Source: Aerococcaceae bacterium DSM 111176
Lineage (GTDB): Bacteria > Bacillota > Bacilli > Lactobacillales > Aerococcaceae
Direction: 5' to 3'
Length of the DNA: 34,777 nucleotides
Assembly: GCA_015863215.1 (NCBI GenBank)
Contig: JACBXN010000020.1
Span: forward strand, 1 to 34,777
Both the position numbers and the translations under genes were made by a program. Below the pieces are notes generated by a model, which saw only the letters and a list, made by a program, of their open reading frames with translations, was not told the origin of the DNA and ran no database searches. Below, one piece after another: positions 1 to 7,951 of this stretch (position 1 is the stretch's first letter; every line of letters begins with the position of its first letter).

Positions 1-2
1 AT

Positions 3-98
3 ATTTTGACACATACAAAATACGGCGCAACCATCGGAGAAACGACAATTGCGCAGAAACTATTATATTCAAAAACAGGAATTAGTTATCCAGAGTAA
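3..98 (+). CDS. C-terminal end of an unidentified protein (partial)
   Basis: An open frame enters from the left edge and ends at a TAA at 96-98. The visible 31 residues end in ...LLYSKTGISYPE. The composition looks coding, but the fragment is too short to assign to a family. The other two forward frames also stop nearby, so the frame choice rests only on how protein-like the residues look. No terminator hairpin follows before the next promoter. Confidence 0.35.
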   Translation: MLTHTKYGATIGETTIAQKLLYSKTGISYPE

Positions 99-147
99 CC
101 ATCATGTCACGATAACGGGAGTTTAGGCTAAAAGTATCACAAAAAGA

Positions 148-177
148 TTACCAAATCGTCCCCTAATTCACTATAAT
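148..177 (+). promoter_or_regulatory. Promoter of the first MFS transporter
   Basis: A perfect -10 TATAAT lies at 172-177, with a -35-like TTACCA at 148-153 and an 18-base spacer. The predicted start of transcription is near 184, just ahead of a cre-like site. Confidence 0.55.
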
Positions 178-190
178 AATATTAATGGAT

Positions 191-206
191 TTAAATACGC
201 TTTCAA
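191..206 (-). promoter_or_regulatory. Candidate cre (CcpA) site, one mismatch
   Basis: Read on the minus strand this is TTGAAAGCGTATTTAA. It fits the 16-base cre consensus WTGNAANCGNWNNCWW at every position but one (T where C is expected at position 14). It lies just downstream of the predicted transcription start and runs into the ribosome binding site, a position where bound CcpA would block transcription. The role is inferred. Confidence 0.45.
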
Positions 207-219
207 AAGGATGAATGTT

Positions 220-1452
220 ATGTATAAACGAACCAATTTTTATTATGGATGGTGGATTGTTATTATTTGTGCAGTTGTTTTGGCTGTTGCAGGTCCTGCT
301 TCGATTACTGTCGCTAATCTTTATCAAGAGCCGATTGTTGCTGAGTTTGGTATTACAAAGAGTATTTATGCTATTGCTAATACAATTGTATTGGGAGTCG
401 GCATAATTTCTGCCCCAATAATGTCCAGGAAGTACGTTGAAGGGCGTTTTACCAGGCTATTTGCACTAAGTTTGCTGATTTACGGAGTTGCTTATGCATC
501 GTATTCCATTACTCCAAATATCTATATTTATTATTTCATATCATTGTTTGTTGGTTTTGGGTTTTCAGCGTCACTAGCATTACCTATTTCAATTTTATTA
601 AATAATTGGTTTACGGATAAGATTGGTCTGGCTATTAGTTTGACTTATACAGGGTCAGGATTTGGTGGGGTAATATTCTCTCAACTTGTTAATTGGTCAA
701 TTAGTGAGTTTGGCTGGCGCATGACCTATTTATTATATGGCGGGCTAATTCTTTTAATTTGTGTCCCGCTCGTATACTTTTTTGTAAAATTAGATCCAGC
801 TGAATTAGGATTAGAAAGACCTAAGAACAACAAAGTAATTCAGAACCAAGGAGAAGAGCACAATGGATTAACCGTATCATCTTCAATGGGAAAACCCTTT
901 TTTATAATGTTATTAATTGGATCTGTATTATTAACCTTATCGCTAAACGGTGCCTTTGGACAATTTCCACCATATATTCAAGGCGTACATGATTCTCAAA
1001 CAGCAGCCTTAGTTATCAGTACATATTCATTAGCTGGTGTAGTAGGTAAATTAATACTGGGTGCATTAAATGACAAATTTGGTATTGTATTCAGTACGTC
1101 AGTCACTACTTTATTTATGACATTATCGTTCATATTAATGTTGAGTGCTGAAAATTATTATTTAATGTTAGTGGGCGCTGTCTTCTTTGGCTTTGGTTCA
1201 GCAGCAGGGTCAATTGTCACACCATTGTTAGTTTCTGCCATGTATTCAGGTGCCGAATATGCCAAAGCTTACGGTTTAGTTGCGAGTGGAAATAATTTAG
1301 GATTAATGATTGGTTCTCTCTTTGTAGCAACAATTGCAGATTTAACAGGATCTTATAAATATGCTTGGGGGATATTAGCAGTAACATCGGCTTTAACGGG
1401 TGTTTTCTGGGTTGGTTCATATATTTCTAGTCGGAAAGAGTCGAAAAAGTAA
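220..1452 (+). CDS. OFA-type major facilitator superfamily transporter (paralogue 1)
   Basis: This is a 12-helix MFS protein of 410 residues. The N-terminal FYYGWWIV motif, followed by a first helix rich in Ala and Gly, and the later GWRMTYLLYGG segment are typical of the oxalate:formate antiporter (OFA) family. The substrate cannot be told from sequence; organic acids are the usual guess for the family. I chose the ATG at 220 over the one at 211 because AAAAGG at 205-210 would abut the upstream ATG but lies nine bases from this one. The central loop (about residues 200-225) is hydrophilic, as usual between the two six-helix halves. The next gene encodes a close paralogue in tandem. The two have separate leaders, each with a cre-like site, so both may be repressed when a preferred sugar is present (inference). 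Confidence 0.85.
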   Translation: MYKRTNFYYGWWIVIICAVVLAVAGPASITVANLYQEPIVAEFGITKSIYAIANTIVLGVGIISAPIMSRKYVEGRFTRLFALSLLIYGVAYASYSITPNIYIYYFISLFVGFGFSASLALPISILLNNWFTDKIGLAISLTYTGSGFGGVIFSQLVNWSISEFGWRMTYLLYGGLILLICVPLVYFFVKLDPAELGLERPKNNKVIQNQGEEHNGLTVSSSMGKPFFIMLLIGSVLLTLSLNGAFGQFPPYIQGVHDSQTAALVISTYSLAGVVGKLILGALNDKFGIVFSTSVTTLFMTLSFILMLSAENYYLMLVGAVFFGFGSAAGSIVTPLLVSAMYSGAEYAKAYGLVASGNNLGLMIGSLFVATIADLTGSYKYAWGILAVTSALTGVFWVGSYISSRKESKK

Positions 1453-1468
1453 GTTGCTAAATTATTTT

Positions 1469-1498
1469 TATAATAAGGTAGAAAGTTAACGTTTTCAA
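1469..1498 (+). promoter_or_regulatory. -10 element and perfect cre (CcpA) match before the second MFS gene
   Basis: A TATAAT lies at 1469-1474, without a good -35. At 1483-1498 the minus strand reads TTGAAAACGTTAACTT, which fits the cre consensus WTGNAANCGNWNNCWW at all 16 positions. The layout, -10 then cre, repeats that of the first transporter. A weaker alternative -10 (TATAAC, 1504-1509) would put the cre site over its -35 region instead. Either way repression by CcpA is the expected outcome. Confidence 0.55.
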
Positions 1499-1548
1499 AT
1501 TTATATAACCCGCTTCTTTCATAAATTCTGTGATAAGATTATTGTATG

Positions 1549-1570
1549 CCTGTTTGTCAATTTAAACAGG
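1549..1570. promoter_or_regulatory. Inverted repeat in the leader of the second MFS gene
   Basis: CCTGTTT at 1549-1555 is matched by AAACAGG at 1564-1570, with an eight-base spacer. It sits 13 bases upstream of the AAGGAGG ribosome binding site. It could be an operator or an mRNA hairpin; it has no T run, so it is not a terminator. Confidence 0.35.
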
Positions 1571-1597
1571 GACATAAATTTTTAAGGAGGAAGTATA

Positions 1598-2857
1598 TTG
1601 AACGAAAATAAAAATACATTTTATGGTTGGTGGATCGTAATAGCATCTGCGATTATTCTAGCGATTGCGGGGCCTGCTTCTGTTGCAGTTGCAAATGTTT
1701 ATCAAGCACCTGTTATTGTAGAATTTGGTATCTCTGCTAGTCAGTTTGCGATTGTAAATTCAATTGTATTAGGAACAGGAATTTTTGTGGCACCGACTAT
1801 GTCTCAGCAATATGCTAGAGGAAATTTTAGACGTATTTATTTATTAGCAATTATTTTATATGGTGTCTCTTATGGTTTATACAGTATCGCACCTAATATT
1901 ATTGTGTTCTATTTATTATCATTTTTAGTAGGAGCGGGATATTCTGCGACGACCTTACTTCCAGTTGGAATTTTAGTTAATAACTGGTTTGTTGAAAAAC
2001 GTGGTTTAGCGATGAGTTTAGCAGTTGGTGGATTAGGAATTGGTGGAGTAATCTTCTCACAATTAGTCACATGGTCTATTGGTCAATTTGGTTGGCGCAT
2101 GACTTATTTATTGTATGCGATTATTTTATTAGTTGTTTGTATACCAATGGTTTTATTTGTGATTAAAGCTAAACCTGAAGATATAGGTTTAAAAGCATTA
2201 GGTGCTGATAAATCAAAATCTGAAGAAACAGATGGTGAAAAAGAGCAACACATGGCAGTTTCAACGCCGATTGAGAAAACCTTTAAAAAACCATTCTTTA
2301 TTATGTTGATAGTCGGTGCAGTATTCCTTGGTATTATTAATAATGGGGGATTAGGACAGTTCCCTCCATACTTACAAGGGTTACATGGAGCCGCTGCAGG
2401 AGCAACCTTAATTAGTATTTACTCAGCAGTAGGAATCGTTGGAAAATTATTACTTGGTACAATTAATGACAAATTCGGTATCATTATTAGTACGGTATAT
2501 GCAGCTGTTTTAACGACGATTGCATATATTTTAATGATTTTTGCACCCAATTATACGATCGCTATTATTGGTTCTGTTTTCTTTGGTTTAGGGAATGCAA
2601 TTGGTACTGTTTCTCCGCCATTAATTACATCTGCCATTTATTCTGAGGAAAACTATGCAAAAGGGTATGGTTATGTAACGAGTGCAGTGAATTTTGGGTT
2701 GATGTTAGGATCTTTAGTTGCAGCAACTATTGCTGATGCGACAGGTTCATATACAAATTCATGGATAATCATTGCCGTTATTAGTCTTATCACAGGAGCA
2801 TTATGGGTAGGCGCATTCTTAAATAGTCGTAAATTTGTAGAATACAAAGAAAAATAG
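1598..2857 (+). CDS. OFA-type major facilitator superfamily transporter (paralogue 2)
   Basis: This 419-residue, 12-helix MFS protein is a close paralogue of the preceding gene: the FYGWWIVI start, the QLVTWSIGQFGWRMTYLLYA segment and the YGYVTSAVNFGLMLGSL region near the end all line up. It begins with TTG, supported by a strong AAGGAGG at 1584-1590, seven bases upstream. The hydrophilic middle loop (about residues 205-230) is rich in Lys and Glu and is where the two copies differ most. The family is oxalate:formate antiporter-like, so the cargo is probably a small carboxylate, but nothing nearby fixes the substrate. The gene ends in a good intrinsic terminator at 2882. It was probably made by tandem duplication. 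Confidence 0.87.
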   Translation: MNENKNTFYGWWIVIASAIILAIAGPASVAVANVYQAPVIVEFGISASQFAIVNSIVLGTGIFVAPTMSQQYARGNFRRIYLLAIILYGVSYGLYSIAPNIIVFYLLSFLVGAGYSATTLLPVGILVNNWFVEKRGLAMSLAVGGLGIGGVIFSQLVTWSIGQFGWRMTYLLYAIILLVVCIPMVLFVIKAKPEDIGLKALGADKSKSEETDGEKEQHMAVSTPIEKTFKKPFFIMLIVGAVFLGIINNGGLGQFPPYLQGLHGAAAGATLISIYSAVGIVGKLLLGTINDKFGIIISTVYAAVLTTIAYILMIFAPNYTIAIIGSVFFGLGNAIGTVSPPLITSAIYSEENYAKGYGYVTSAVNFGLMLGSLVAATIADATGSYTNSWIIIAVISLITGALWVGAFLNSRKFVEYKEK

Positions 2858-2881
2858 CATGATATTTTAATAAATATATCC

Positions 2882-2919
2882 AGTCATTTGCAATTTTGCA
2901 GGTGACTTTTTTTGTTTTT
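2882..2919 (+). terminator. Intrinsic terminator after the second MFS gene
   Basis: An 11-bp stem (2882-2892 with 2897-2907, two T-G pairs) has an ATTT loop and is followed by a long T run interrupted by one G. It also separates the transporter pair from yfhO. Confidence 0.8.
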
Positions 2920-2938
2920 TGTATAATAATGATATAAC
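2911..2938 (+). promoter_or_regulatory. Likely promoter of yfhO
   Basis: Two -10 candidates overlap here: TATAAT at 2922-2927 and TATAAC at 2933-2938. The second pairs with TTTGTT at 2911-2916 at 16 bases. The region begins within the T run of the upstream terminator. Confidence 0.4.
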
Positions 2939-2973
2939 CTTAGAGAATTTTTTATTAGATATGGAGATATTTT

Positions 2974-5589
2974 ATGAATGTCACGTTTAAAAAGGGTGCA
3001 GTTCAAGGGCTCTTGATCTTGTTTGTATCCTTAATACTATCAATTGTAGCCCATCGTTTTTTCATCGAGAATCAATGGCTCCATGATCAATTTATGGTTG
3101 GTCCAAATGATCAACTACAACAAATGCAAATATTCAAAGATTTTACATATGAACAGTTTAAAAAAGGGGAGTTCTTTTATAGTTTTAATTATAATGGGGG
3201 AGATAATTTCTTTACCCGTTTAAGTTACTATTATTCAACGTCTCTTATTCATTATTTGACGTTAATTGGTACGTATTTACTTGAGAAGCTGAATATAGTC
3301 AATTATGTTAATATGATTTATTGGGCGCGTGTAGCCTTGTTTTTAAGCTTATTTAGAACAACGTTGATACTCTTCTTTACAACCAAGTATCTTCAACAAT
3401 TTATTCAATCAGTACCTATTGCATTAATGAGTGCGACATTTTATGCATTCTCTAGTATGTATTTCAGGCATATGGTTTTATGGGAGTTTTTTGCTGATGC
3501 ATTTATTTGGCTACCTATAATTTTACTCGGTGTTGAAAAAATTTTACGAGGACATAAAGGTAATTGGTTTGCGGTAGGACTAGCATTAGCGTTGTTTAAT
3601 AATGCTTACTTTGCATATATTATTATCCTTGTGGTCATTTTATATATAATTGTCAGATGGTTTTATCATTTATCAGCGGATGAAATTCCTATTAAGGATC
3701 AAATCATCCAATATGTAAAGTATGGGCTTTTAGGATTATTAATAAGTTTGCCAGGATTTCTAACTTTCGTTCGAGGTTTTACACAAACCATTCGTGATGT
3801 AGCACCAAATCCAATTGATTGGTTTGATTTTCAGCCGATAAATCTTGGGAAGTTATTATTAACCGAGAACATGAATCTTATTCCATTTATCTTTGTATTC
3901 ATCATTTTATTTAAACCTAATTATCAATTGAAAGATTTTAAATTTTTTACTATAGGTTCTTTAGTGTTACTATTTTTGAGATACTCTATAAAGGTTGCCA
4001 GTATTTTTAATGGCTTCAGTGATCCTCAATTTAGATGGCAATTTGTTATATTTTTATTTATTGCCGCTGCAATTGGGATAGGAATACAAAATATTTACGC
4101 TATCTTTAATGAAGATGTAAAAAGTGGTACAAAATACACACTAATTAGTGGCATAGGAACAGTTATCCTTTACTTTATTGCCCATACACAAAATAAAGAG
4201 CATGCTTTTGATATTAAAGAAGTAATTGGACTGATTTTATTACAAGTTATTCTTTTTATCTTATTTAGTAGGAAATTTAAATGGATAAGTTTAATTTCTG
4301 TGTTTGTCCTGTCTTTAAACACAATTTACACCACAAATCTGACATTATACGAACAATATAATTTACAGAAAGTAAATAGAGATTATTTATATAATACTTT
4401 TGAAAATACAGGTAGTAATTATGTGATGAGTTTCGATCAAATTATTGAGGAATCAGACAAAGAGCTGGTAAGGGTTGATTATCAGTCGATGCATAATTTA
4501 GGAATGCAACAAGAAATACCTAGTTTCGATGTTTACAATAGTTTCCAAAATGGGTATCAGCAACAATTTAACAATTATTTTAAGGTGCCTATCTTCGACT
4601 CAGGTTTAAATAAACAAAATGGTCTATCTGGAAGACAAATATTAGCCTCTCTAATGCAAGAGGATTATGTCTTAGCTAATGAAAATAATCAAAAAATTAT
4701 ACCGACAGCCTTTGACCAAGTAAATCGCATCAATAATTTAATTACGTATCAGAATACATTACCGTTAGCATTCATTCATCCTGTTGAGAATTTATATAAC
4801 AAAAGTCAAGTAGAGGAAATTGGATACAAAGATCATTTACTGATAAATGGAGCTATACTGGATGAAAGTGATAATAATGAACCATCTAATAATCCAGAAC
4901 CATTGGATATTATTTCAATCAATAATGCTGATATAAATGATAATGTTAATGAATTTAGAGTTGGTGGTAAAGAGGAGGAGAATATTTCCGTAACATTTAC
5001 CATCGATCAAACGTCCCCAGATTATGATTATTATGTATTGGATTATACTTTGAAACCCATAGAAGGAAGTACGGAAGATTATTCATATACGATTAATGGT
5101 CAAACCGTTGAGCGAATTTCGCCAAAATCTAAATATGCCCATCAAGTATTTAGGCAACAAATAGAGTTACCTATATCTGATAATATTATTTTCAATTTAC
5201 CGAATTACACCACACACGAAATTGAAATCCATCAATTAATCGGAGTGAATTTAGATGAATTAGCTGAACGAAGTGAATCCGATCAATTGTTAGATTATAC
5301 CTACGAGATAGATGGGTCAGAAATTGAGATTACATTCAATAATGAATCAGCTTATCCATTTATGGTATTGCCTATCTTTTATGATGAGGGCTGGCAGTTA
5401 GAAATCAATAACCAAAAACATGACATTATTAATGCAAATAATGGAATGATCGGATTTTACATTCCTGAAGGTGAAATGACGATTCAATTAGCGTTTAAAC
5501 AGCCTTACTTATTATTAATTAGCTTAATTTCTTTATCAGGAATTATGATTTTAATTTCACTCAATTTTTTCAAAAAATCAGAAGAATAG
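2974..5589 (+). CDS. yfhO: YfhO-family membrane protein (GT-C type glycosyltransferase)
   Basis: This 871-residue membrane protein has many helices from about residue 10 to 465, then a large extracytoplasmic domain, and one last helix at about 847-865. The early loop with GPNDQLQQMQIFKDF and the FYSFNYNGGDNFFTRLSYYYS region match the YfhO family. In B. subtilis and relatives YfhO is thought to add sugars from an undecaprenyl-phosphate carrier to lipoteichoic acid or other wall polymers outside the membrane. The usual partner that loads the lipid carrier (a CsbB-like GT2 enzyme) is not in this window. The start is backed by GGAG at 2963-2966. The middle of the ectodomain (about residues 620-650) is rich in Asn, Asp and Glu and looks like a flexible insert. 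The acceptor polymer is not known. Confidence 0.85.
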   Translation: MNVTFKKGAVQGLLILFVSLILSIVAHRFFIENQWLHDQFMVGPNDQLQQMQIFKDFTYEQFKKGEFFYSFNYNGGDNFFTRLSYYYSTSLIHYLTLIGTYLLEKLNIVNYVNMIYWARVALFLSLFRTTLILFFTTKYLQQFIQSVPIALMSATFYAFSSMYFRHMVLWEFFADAFIWLPIILLGVEKILRGHKGNWFAVGLALALFNNAYFAYIIILVVILYIIVRWFYHLSADEIPIKDQIIQYVKYGLLGLLISLPGFLTFVRGFTQTIRDVAPNPIDWFDFQPINLGKLLLTENMNLIPFIFVFIILFKPNYQLKDFKFFTIGSLVLLFLRYSIKVASIFNGFSDPQFRWQFVIFLFIAAAIGIGIQNIYAIFNEDVKSGTKYTLISGIGTVILYFIAHTQNKEHAFDIKEVIGLILLQVILFILFSRKFKWISLISVFVLSLNTIYTTNLTLYEQYNLQKVNRDYLYNTFENTGSNYVMSFDQIIEESDKELVRVDYQSMHNLGMQQEIPSFDVYNSFQNGYQQQFNNYFKVPIFDSGLNKQNGLSGRQILASLMQEDYVLANENNQKIIPTAFDQVNRINNLITYQNTLPLAFIHPVENLYNKSQVEEIGYKDHLLINGAILDESDNNEPSNNPEPLDIISINNADINDNVNEFRVGGKEEENISVTFTIDQTSPDYDYYVLDYTLKPIEGSTEDYSYTINGQTVERISPKSKYAHQVFRQQIELPISDNIIFNLPNYTTHEIEIHQLIGVNLDELAERSESDQLLDYTYEIDGSEIEITFNNESAYPFMVLPIFYDEGWQLEINNQKHDIINANNGMIGFYIPEGEMTIQLAFKQPYLLLISLISLSGIMILISLNFFKKSEE

Positions 5590-5616
5590 TTGGCAAGAAT
5601 AAATAATAAAACAAAA

Positions 5617-5662
5617 CCGCATAGAATCAATGTCTTTCATGCATTGATTTTATGCGGGTTAT
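5617..5662. terminator. Bidirectional terminator between yfhO and the UbiA-like gene
   Basis: A 16-bp stem with one G-T pair joins 5617-5632 to 5642-5657. TTATTTT follows on the plus strand and TTTTGTTTTATT follows on the minus strand. The genes on either side converge on it. Its arms share CGCATAnAATCAATG and TGATTTTATGCG with the terminator at 14381. Confidence 0.85.
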
Positions 5663-5673
5663 TTTAATTAATT

Positions 5674-6462
5674 TTAGAACATGACACTTAAACTGTAAAA
5701 AATGTTGAACAATAAGAAGACAGCACTAATATAATTTATTTTATTTTGCATTTGATGTGATTTATTTGTTGATACAACAAGCGGTAATATAATTACAGCA
5801 GATAAAATCACAAATAAGATTTGAACAATAAAATATGTTGAAGATGGGAATGATTGTAGTAAACCTACAATAATACCAGCACCCATTAATCCTAAGTTTA
5901 GATAGCGTTGATAAAATACTTGGTTTTTACGACGATTTAATCTACTTTGCAGGTTGAAAATTTCAAATTGACTTCCTACGTAAAATAAAACCAGTGGAAT
6001 ATATTGTGTCAGTAATCCAATTTCAAAATTCGAAGATTGAATGAAATACGCTGCAATATTCAAGAAAAGCGTATTATAAAAGACAGATAAAATAATATGA
6101 TACCAAGTCCCAGATATATTATAAGGGAGGTAAATGATATGAATATAGACTGCATATAATACAAGTAACGCGGTAATCAACCAGTGATTAGTAAAAGCTA
6201 ATCCTAAAATGGCAATGATCATAACCGCTTCACAAGCATAAAGAATACCTTGATTCATTTTATTGTGACGGTTGACATCTAAATTAAAATAATGAGCAAT
6301 TAAGTGAGAACTTATAGCAATCAATGCTAGTAAGATGAAACCAAACCAATTAAATGCTCCGTTAGCAACAAAACCAGTTAATGTACCAAATAATATGATA
6401 GCAATTGGTGAAACAAATATCTTTAAAAGAGGGTGTTGCAAAATATGTGTTAATTGTTTCAT
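5674..6462 (-). CDS. Nine-helix membrane protein, UbiA-like fold without the aspartate motifs
   Basis: This 262-residue protein is almost wholly hydrophobic, with about nine membrane segments (near residues 12-32, 37-57, 72-90, 94-113, 120-140, 148-165, 187-204, 209-230 and 243-261). That is the helix count of UbiA/MenA prenyltransferases. Where those enzymes carry an NDxxD-type motif after helix 2, this protein has AHYFNLDVNRHN (56-67); after helix 6, where a second Asp motif is expected, it has SQFEIFNLQSRLNRRKN (164-180). Most of the metal-binding aspartates are therefore gone. I infer a catalytically altered or non-enzymatic relative; it might also be an unrelated membrane protein. A weak AAAGG precedes the start, and a perfect CCCATATGGG palindrome lies 16 bases upstream. 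It is transcribed alone and shares a terminator with yfhO. Confidence 0.6.
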   Translation of the reverse strand: MKQLTHILQHPLLKIFVSPIAIILFGTLTGFVANGAFNWFGFILLALIAISSHLIAHYFNLDVNRHNKMNQGILYACEAVMIIAILGLAFTNHWLITALLVLYAVYIHIIYLPYNISGTWYHIILSVFYNTLFLNIAAYFIQSSNFEIGLLTQYIPLVLFYVGSQFEIFNLQSRLNRRKNQVFYQRYLNLGLMGAGIIVGLLQSFPSSTYFIVQILFVILSAVIILPLVVSTNKSHQMQNKINYISAVFLLFNIFYSLSVMF

Positions 6463-6477
6463 AATTTGACCTTTCTA

Positions 6478-6487
6478 CCCATATGGG
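6478..6487. promoter_or_regulatory. Perfect 10-base palindrome upstream of the UbiA-like gene
   Basis: CCCATATGGG lies between the ribosome binding site of the minus-strand gene and its likely -10 (TATATA or TATTAT about 10-20 bases further on). This is a possible operator; no regulator is visible. Confidence 0.3.
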
Positions 6488-6580
6488 GGTTATATATACA
6501 TAATACGAAAAAAAACATATTCTTACAACTCAAAAATACAAAAGAATGAAACTCTTCTATACTATCTAACATATTTGTCG

Positions 6581-6586
6581 TATAAT
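6581..6586 (+). promoter_or_regulatory. -10 element of the metK promoter
   Basis: TATAAT, with no strong -35 match upstream. Transcription from here would begin near 6593, just before the SMK-box RNA. Confidence 0.5.
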
Positions 6587-6603
6587 GTTGGGTGGTATAA
6601 CTA

Positions 6604-6703
6604 TTTGTTGTCCCGATAGGATTTACATTATGTAAAGATGCCTTGTAACCAAACAGTAATTCGCTTATGGCGGGTTATGACATATAGAAAATGGGGGAAA
6701 AAC
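6604..6703 (+). promoter_or_regulatory. SMK box (SAM-III) riboswitch controlling metK translation
   Basis: The core GATAGGA...AGATGCCTTGTAACC (6615-6650) matches the Enterococcus faecalis SMK core, including its GATGCCTTGTAACC stretch. A small hairpin (TTTACA...TGTAAA, 6622-6636) lies inside the core. The anti-Shine-Dalgarno TCCC at 6611-6614 can pair with GGGA of the GGGGGA ribosome binding site at 6693-6698, which is the known mechanism: SAM stabilises this pairing and shuts off metK translation. Between core and ribosome binding site is a 9-bp hairpin (6656-6664 with 6670-6678, loop TTATG) that would bring the two parts together. In E. faecalis the two are nearly adjacent, so this is a longer-linker version. 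Confidence 0.9.
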
Positions 6704-7903
6704 GTGAAAGAAGAAAGATATTTATTTACATCAGAGTCAGTAACTGAAGGACATCCAGATAAAATTGCCGATCAAATTAGTGATGCAATTTTGGATGCCA
6801 TTTTAGAACAAGACCCGGTCGCTCGTGTTGCGTGTGAAACGATTGTTAATACAGGTTTAGTGGTTGTTTTTGGAGAGGTCACAACAACTGCTTATGTTGA
6901 TATTCAATCGGTTGTACGTGAAACTATTCGCGAAATCGGCTATACAGACCGTTTATACGGCTTTGATGCGGACAATGTTGCGGTACTTGTTTCATTAGAT
7001 GAACAATCGCCAGATATTGCTCAAGGAGTAAACACGGCTCTAGAAGACCGTGAAAGTGATTCAGATTCGGAGAATCAATTAATCGGTGCCGGTGACCAAG
7101 GGATTATGTTTGGCTATGCATCGAATGAAACACCTGAATATATGCCATTAGCGATTTCACTGAGTCATAAATTAGCTTATCAATTAGCACAAGTACGTAA
7201 GAATGGTACTTTGGATAATTTAGGACCAGATGGTAAAACTCAAGTCACGATTGAATATGACGAGAGTGGACAACCATTACGTATTGATAATATTGTAATT
7301 TCTACACAACACAGTGAAGATACTGAACAAGATCAATTACATAAAGATATCGTTGAACATGTTGTCAAACCGATTATTCCTTTAGAATGGTTGGATGATG
7401 AGACGGTTTATTACATCAATCCAACTGGTAAATTCGTAATCGGAGGACCTGTTGGGGATTCAGGTTTAACAGGTCGTAAAATTATTGTTGACACTTACGG
7501 TGGAGCTGCTCGTCATGGTGGTGGTGCCTTTTCTGGTAAAGACGCTACAAAAGTTGACCGTTCAGCGTCTTACGCAGCACGTTATATTGCCAAAAATATT
7601 GTTGCAGCGGGCATTGCAGATCGTTGTGAAATCCAATTAGCTTATGCTATTGGTGTAAGTGAACCAACTTCAATCATGGTGGATACTTATGAGACTAGCA
7701 ACCATTCAAATGCGGATATTACAGCAGTTGTTCGTCAATTATTTGATCTAACGCCAAATGGTATCATAGAAATGCTAGATTTAAGACGTCCAATTTATAA
7801 TCAAACAGCCGCATACGGACACTTTGGTCGTACGGATGTTGATTTACCTTGGGAATCATTAGATAAAGTCGAAGCCATTCAAGAATTATTAAACAAAGTA
7901 TAA
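6704..7903 (+). CDS. metK: S-adenosylmethionine synthetase
   Basis: MetK makes S-adenosylmethionine from methionine and ATP. The 399-residue protein has the [15 protein letters not shown] start of the family, the ATP-binding [12 protein letters not shown] and the phosphate-loop GGGAFSGKD, and is of normal length. I take the GTG at 6704 as the start: it lies five bases after GGGGGA, and the protein begins at the usual distance from the TEGHPD motif. An in-frame ATG at 6638 would add 22 residues, but it is part of the riboswitch core (GATGCC) and has no ribosome binding site. Expression is controlled by the SMK box, so high SAM turns off translation. The gene stands alone, with a bidirectional terminator right after the stop codon. 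Confidence 0.97.
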   Translation: MKEERYLFTSESVTEGHPDKIADQISDAILDAILEQDPVARVACETIVNTGLVVVFGEVTTTAYVDIQSVVRETIREIGYTDRLYGFDADNVAVLVSLDEQSPDIAQGVNTALEDRESDSDSENQLIGAGDQGIMFGYASNETPEYMPLAISLSHKLAYQLAQVRKNGTLDNLGPDGKTQVTIEYDESGQPLRIDNIVISTQHSEDTEQDQLHKDIVEHVVKPIIPLEWLDDETVYYINPTGKFVIGGPVGDSGLTGRKIIVDTYGGAARHGGGAFSGKDATKVDRSASYAARYIAKNIVAAGIADRCEIQLAYAIGVSEPTSIMVDTYETSNHSNADITAVVRQLFDLTPNGIIEMLDLRRPIYNQTAAYGHFGRTDVDLPWESLDKVEAIQELLNKV

Positions 7904-7908
7904 AAAAT

Positions 7909-7950
7909 AACCCCGAACCGATAGAATTGATTTCTAAGGTTCGGGGTTTA
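7909..7950. terminator. Bidirectional terminator between metK and mnmM
   Basis: AACCCCGAACC at 7909-7919 pairs with GGTTCGGGGTT at 7938-7948, an 11-bp GC-rich stem. A-rich sequence lies before it and T-rich sequence after it, so it can serve both convergent genes. Confidence 0.85.
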
Positions 7951-7951
7951 A

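Noticed and set aside
6638-6703. ATG at 6638 as the metK start
   Set aside because: The ATG is part of the SMK-box core, has no ribosome binding site, and the extra residues are not MetK-like. GTG 6704 is well placed.
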